Assembly (NCBI RefSeq): GCF_002286815.1
Contig: NZ_MUNM01000055.1
Span: 62,001 to 126,000, forward strand
Source: Pseudomonas sp. PICF141
GTDB lineage: Bacteria > Pseudomonadota > Gammaproteobacteria > Pseudomonadales > Pseudomonadaceae
Length of the DNA stretch: 64,000 bases
Reading direction: 5' to 3'
This document shows positions 60,564 to 64,000 of the stretch, piece after piece. The notes below the pieces were generated by a model that did not search any database, was not told the origin of the DNA, and saw nothing but the letters and a program-made list of their open reading frames with translations. How positions within the stretch are numbered: the stretch's first letter is position 1; each line of letters starts with the position of its first letter. The position numbers and the translations under genes are program-made.

Positions 60564-60992
60564 ATGGAAACGTTAACCGCCCTGAAAATCGCTCATAGCG
60601 TGGCGACGATATTGCTGTTGATCAGTGCGCTGGGGCTGGCGATCTGGGTCTGGCGCGCACGCCGTAACGGCGATGCGAGCGCTCACACTCGTACCGTGCA
60701 GCGACCGCTGGTGTTCATTTGGCTATTGATGGGCCTGGCATTGCTGAGCATGCCGTTCACCGGTTGGTGGATGGTGCATCTGGTGGGCTGGCCGTTGGGG
60801 CAGACCTGGCTGCTGGCTTCCAGTGTGCTCTACACCGTGGCGGCGTTGGGCTGGTTCTGGCTGGTGGTGCGGCTCAATCGGTTGCGCAAGGCACCCGCGG
60901 CGGTGAATGGGAAGTTTACGTTTGCGTTGGCGCTGTTCAGCTTTGTCTGCTTTATCGCCATTGCGGGGTTAATGGGGGCCAAGCCGGTATAG
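60564..60992 (+). CDS. DUF2269 family membrane protein
   Basis: The 142-residue protein has four hydrophobic segments (residues about 5-28, 48-66, 78-100 and 115-138) and matches the DUF2269 pattern with LKIAHSVATILLLISA at the N-terminus and VHLVGWPLGQTWLLASSVLY in the middle. It is a presumed inner-membrane protein of unknown function. It follows ilvA by 39 bases with an AAGGAAA site, so it may be cotranscribed. A REP-like repeat follows directly. Confidence 0.85.
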   Translation: METLTALKIAHSVATILLLISALGLAIWVWRARRNGDASAHTRTVQRPLVFIWLLMGLALLSMPFTGWWMVHLVGWPLGQTWLLASSVLYTVAALGWFWLVVRLNRLRKAPAAVNGKFTFALALFSFVCFIAIAGLMGAKPV

Positions 60993-61001
60993 CGCGGAAT
61001 C

Positions 61002-61106
61002 TGTAGCAGCTGCCGAGGTACGAGGCTGCGATGGGCTGCGAAGCGGCCCCAAAGGGCGGTCCTGCGGACCGCAACGCAGCCTCGTACCTCGGCAGCTGCT
61101 ACAGGC
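61002..61106. repeat. Intergenic repeat (GTAGCAGCTGCCGAGGTACGAGGCTGCG type)
   Basis: Arms of about 28 bases (from TGTAGCAGCTGCCGAGG at 61002, and its complement ending at 61103) enclose palindromes of GCGGCC/GGTCCTGCGGACC. It lies between convergent DUF2269 and HAD genes. Same type as 40094-40196. Confidence 0.85.
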
Positions 61107-61110
61107 TTAA

Positions 61111-61767
61111 TCAATCGCGCAGACTGATCACCGGCCAACCCCGCTTCTCGGCCTCGGCCCGCAGATTGGGATCCGGGTCGACAGCGATCGGATTCGCCAC
61201 CTGTTCCAGCAGCGACAAGTCATTCATCGAGTCACTGTAGAAATAGCTGTCTTCCAGGTTATGGCCGGTTTCTTCCAGCCAACGATTCAACCGGGTCACC
61301 TTGCCTTCGCGAAAGCACGGGACATCAGTGCTGCGGCCGGTGTAACGGCCGTCGATCATTTCGCATTCCGTGGCGATCAGGGTTTCAACGCCTAAACGTG
61401 TTGCGATAGGCCCGGTCACGAAGCGGTTGGTGGCGGTGATGATCACCAGTTTGTCGCCGGCCTCACGGTGCTTGGTCAGCAGTTCAATCGCCTTGGGCAG
61501 CACGATCGGTTCGATGCAGTCGCGCATGTAGTCCAGGTGCCACTGATCCAGCGTGGCCATCTCGGTGCGGCCGAGCACTTCCAGGCAGAAGTTCAGGTAG
61601 GCGTCGTTATCCAGTTTGCCGGCCAGGTAATCCTGATAGAACTCGTCGTTGCGTGCCTTGTAGGCGACGGCGTCGAGGAAACCGCGTTCGCACAGATAAT
61701 CGCCCCAGGCGTGGTCACTGTCACCGCCCAGAAGTGTGTTGTCCAAGTCGAATAAAGCCAGCCGCAT
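61111..61767 (-). CDS. HAD-superfamily phosphatase, subfamily IB (SerB-like)
   Basis: The 218-residue protein has the HAD nucleophile motif ALFDLDNTLLGGDSDHAW with Asp7 and Asp9, motif II TNRFVTGP (after LVIITA), and motif III/IV YFYSDSMNDLSLLEQV. Family IB includes phosphoserine phosphatase and histidinol-phosphatase-like enzymes. SerA is encoded 8 kb away but no operon link exists, so substrate is open. Start ATG at 61767. Divergent from rppH. Confidence 0.9.
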   Translation of the reverse strand: MRLALFDLDNTLLGGDSDHAWGDYLCERGFLDAVAYKARNDEFYQDYLAGKLDNDAYLNFCLEVLGRTEMATLDQWHLDYMRDCIEPIVLPKAIELLTKHREAGDKLVIITATNRFVTGPIATRLGVETLIATECEMIDGRYTGRSTDVPCFREGKVTRLNRWLEETGHNLEDSYFYSDSMNDLSLLEQVANPIAVDPDPNLRAEAEKRGWPVISLRD

Positions 61768-61910
61768 TGCAGTTACTCGCTGAAAAGTCTGTAGAAAGGT
61801 GTCCAGAATACGGACTTTTCACAAGAGTGCACATAAGGTAGGTCGGCTCGTTGCTGCTTTCACAACCTTTGTGGAACAATGCGACGACATGCGTTTGCGA
61901 GGTTGTTGCC

Positions 61911-62390
61911 GTGATCGACCCCGATGGTTTCCGCCCCAATGTCGGGATCATTCTGACGAATGATGCCGGCCAGGTGCTATGGGCTCGCCGTATCAATCAA
62001 GATGCCTGGCAGTTTCCACAGGGAGGGATCAACCCTCAGGAGACGCCGGAAGACGCCTTGTACCGCGAGTTGAACGAAGAAGTGGGCCTGGAGCGCGAAG
62101 ATGTTGAAATACTCGCCTGCACCCGGGGCTGGTTGCGTTATCGTTTGCCGCAACGTCTGGTAAGAACGCACAGCCAACCGCTGTGCATCGGCCAGAAGCA
62201 GAAATGGTTTCTCTTGCGCCTGATCTCCAACGAGCAGCGGGTGCGGATGGATTTGACCGGTAAACCGGAGTTCGATGGCTGGCGCTGGGTCAGTTATTGG
62301 TATCCGTTGGGCCAGGTGGTGACATTCAAGCGCGAGGTTTATCGCCGCGCTCTCAAAGAGCTTGCCCCGCGCCTTTTAGCGCGCGACTGA
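61911..62390 (+). CDS. rppH: RNA pyrophosphohydrolase
   Basis: RppH removes pyrophosphate from the 5' end of mRNAs and so triggers RNase E decay. The 159-residue protein has the Nudix box GGINPQETPEDALYRELNEE at residues 38-57. It starts with a GTG at 61911 giving the family N-terminus MIDPDGFRPNVGIIL; the longer upstream frame has no conservation. A GAGG site lies ten bases before. It is followed by ptsP, an order conserved in gammaproteobacteria. Confidence 0.94.
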   Translation: MIDPDGFRPNVGIILTNDAGQVLWARRINQDAWQFPQGGINPQETPEDALYRELNEEVGLEREDVEILACTRGWLRYRLPQRLVRTHSQPLCIGQKQKWFLLRLISNEQRVRMDLTGKPEFDGWRWVSYWYPLGQVVTFKREVYRRALKELAPRLLARD

Positions 62391-62412
62391 CGACGGAGTT
62401 CGACCCCGAGCC

Positions 62413-64000
62413 ATGCTCAATACGCTGCGCAAGATCGTCCAGGAAGTTAACTCCGCCAAGGATCTCAAGGCGGCGTTGGGGATTATTGTGTTGCGCGTCA
62501 AAGAGGCCATGGGCAGCCAGGTCTGCTCGGTCTACCTGCTTGACCCGGAGACCAACCGCTTCGTGTTGATGGCCACCGAGGGCTTGAACAAGCGCTCGAT
62601 CGGCAAAGTCAGCATGGCGCCCAACGAAGGTCTGGTCGGCCTGGTCGGCACGCGTGAAGAACCCCTGAACCTCGAAAACGCCGCGGATCACCCGCGCTAT
62701 CGTTACTTCGCCGAGACCGGTGAAGAACGCTACGCCTCATTCCTGGGGGCACCGATCATTCACCACCGTCGCGTCGTCGGCGTGTTGGTCATTCAGCAAA
62801 AAGAACGCCGCCAGTTCGATGAGGGTGAAGAAGCCTTCCTCGTGACCATGAGCGCGCAACTTGCCGGCGTTATCGCCCACGCCGAGGCCACCGGTTCGAT
62901 CCGTGGCCTGGGCCGGCAGGGCAAAGGTATCCAGGAAGCAAAGTTCGTCGGGGTACCAGGTTCGCCGGGCGCGGCGGTCGGAACCGCGGTCGTCATGCTG
63001 CCGCCGGCGGATCTGGATGTGGTGCCGGACAAGACCATCACCGACATCAACGCCGAGCTTGGCCTGTTCAAGACTGCCATCGAAGGCGTGCGCGCCGACA
63101 TGCGGGCGTTGTCCGCCAAGCTGGCGACCCAGCTGCGGCCTGAAGAACGGGCGCTGTTCGACGTTTACCTGATGATGCTCGACGATGCCTCGCTGGGCAG
63201 CGAAATCACCACGGTGATCAAGACCGGCCAGTGGGCTCAGGGCGCCTTGCGCCAAGTGGTCACCGAACACGTCAACCGATTCGAACTGATGGACGACGCC
63301 TACCTGCGTGAGCGCGCCTCGGACGTCAAAGACCTCGGTCGGCGCTTGCTGGCTTATCTGCAGGAAGAGCGGCAGCAGACCCTGGTCTACCCCGACAACA
63401 CCATTCTGGTCAGCGAAGAACTCACGCCGGCGATGCTCGGCGAGGTGCCGGAAGGCAAGCTGGTCGGTCTGGTGTCGGTACTCGGTTCCGGCAACTCCCA
63501 CGTGGCGATCCTGGCGCGCGCCATGGGTATTCCGACGGTGATGGGCCTGGTCGACTTGCCGTACTCCAAGGTCGACGGCATCCAGATGATCGTCGACGGC
63601 TACCACGGCGAGGTCTATACCAACCCCAGTGACGTGCTGCGCAAGCAGTTCGCCGATGTGGTCGAGGAAGAGAAACAACTGGCCCTCGGGCTGGATGCAT
63701 TGCGGGACTTGCCGTGTGTGACGCTCGACGGTTACCGGATGCCGCTGTGGGTCAATACCGGCCTGCTGGCGGACGTGGCCCGGGCGCAGAAGCGCGGTGC
63801 CGAGGGTGTGGGTTTGTACCGCACCGAAGTGCCGTTCATGATCAACCAGCGCTTCCCGAGCGAAAAAGAGCAGTTGGCGATTTATCGTGAGCAGCTCGCC
63901 GCGTTCCATCCACAACCGGTGACCATGCGCAGCCTGGACATCGGTGGCGACAAGGCGCTCTCGTACTTCCCGATCAAGGAAGACAACCCGTTCCTCGGCT
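62413..64000 (+). CDS. ptsP: PTS-Ntr enzyme I (PtsP), 5' part
   Basis: PtsP is the PEP-dependent enzyme I of the nitrogen-linked phosphotransferase chain that regulates potassium and carbon/nitrogen responses through PtsO and PtsN. The first 529 codons are in the window; the full protein is about 760 residues. It has an N-terminal GAF domain (residues about 5-155, QVCSVYLLDPETNRFVLMATEGL), the helical swivel, the phospho-His363 in GSGNSHVAILARAMGIP and the start of the PEP-binding barrel (EGVGLYRTEVPFM). It starts 23 bases after rppH and runs off the right edge. Confidence 0.94.
   Translation, partial: MLNTLRKIVQEVNSAKDLKAALGIIVLRVKEAMGSQVCSVYLLDPETNRFVLMATEGLNKRSIGKVSMAPNEGLVGLVGTREEPLNLENAADHPRYRYFAETGEERYASFLGAPIIHHRRVVGVLVIQQKERRQFDEGEEAFLVTMSAQLAGVIAHAEATGSIRGLGRQGKGIQEAKFVGVPGSPGAAVGTAVVMLPPADLDVVPDKTITDINAELGLFKTAIEGVRADMRALSAKLATQLRPEERALFDVYLMMLDDASLGSEITTVIKTGQWAQGALRQVVTEHVNRFELMDDAYLRERASDVKDLGRRLLAYLQEERQQTLVYPDNTILVSEELTPAMLGEVPEGKLVGLVSVLGSGNSHVAILARAMGIPTVMGLVDLPYSKVDGIQMIVDGYHGEVYTNPSDVLRKQFADVVEEEKQLALGLDALRDLPCVTLDGYRMPLWVNTGLLADVARAQKRGAEGVGLYRTEVPFMINQRFPSEKEQLAIYREQLAAFHPQPVTMRSLDIGGDKALSYFPIKEDNPFLG

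Overview
This window is chromosomal DNA from a fluorescent Pseudomonas (P. fluorescens group most likely). The evidence is a complete nine-gene spu polyamine locus with the acylase gene hacB beside it, the order zapA-6S RNA-ygfA, a Pseudomonas-type ssu operon ending in ssuF, an OprD-family porin, and about twenty copies of the short palindromic intergenic repeats typical of this group. GC content and codon use look uniform across nearly all genes. I saw no insertion sequence, prophage, CRISPR array, tRNA or rRNA.

Layout. 1-5 kb (mostly minus): the edge of an RbbA-like double-ATPase exporter with its HlyD adaptor, an EVE-domain protein, a 49-residue membrane protein, ygfA, 6S RNA, zapA and a ZapB-like coiled-coil gene. 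5.1-9.6 kb: UPF0149, pepP, ubiH and ubiI, a ubiquinone hydroxylation cluster. 9.8-12.6 kb: an iron(III) binding protein and permease. 12.7-17.3 kb: the glycine cleavage genes gcvT, gcvH and gcvP. 17.5-22.3 kb: a DUF2388 secreted protein, an orphan GspE/PilB-type ATPase, a small ACT-like protein divergent from an Lrp/AsnC regulator, and a CYTH-CHAD protein. 22.5-25.2 kb: argE and argA, with an arginine-rich mini-ORF ahead of argA. 25.2-27.3 kb: a long AT-rich leader and an OprD-family porin. 27.7-32.6 kb: ssuEADCBF for sulfonate sulfur. 32.7-33.3 kb: a TetR regulator.

33.5-44.4 kb is the spu locus: spuI on the minus strand and spuABCDEFGH on the plus strand. It encodes putrescine/spermidine import (SpuD, E, F, G, H) and catabolism through gamma-glutamylation (SpuI, SpuB), hydrolysis (SpuA) and transamination (SpuC). 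HacB follows in convergent orientation. 47-52 kb holds small conserved genes: a thioredoxin-like membrane protein, an alpha/beta hydrolase, DUF2059, a 2OG-Fe(II) oxygenase, DUF523, a shortened solute-binding protein and DUF4399. 52.2-55.8 kb has serA divergent from a D-2-hydroxyglutarate dehydrogenase gene, a known functional couple, then a fumarylacetoacetase-fold enzyme. 56-58 kb has two tandem SdiA-regulated-domain proteins. 58-64 kb has rpiA, ilvA, a DUF2269 membrane protein, a HAD phosphatase, rppH and the start of ptsP (PTS-Ntr enzyme I), cut by the window edge.

The gene content is mainly conserved Pseudomonas core. The most interesting signals are non-coding or very small: the arginine-rich mini-ORF before argA, an orphan terminator and an in-frame mini-ORF before ssuE, interlocking inverted repeats before oprD, and A-rich Hfq/Crc-type motifs at the ribosome binding sites of spuI and spuD. 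I found no convincing undescribed multi-gene system.
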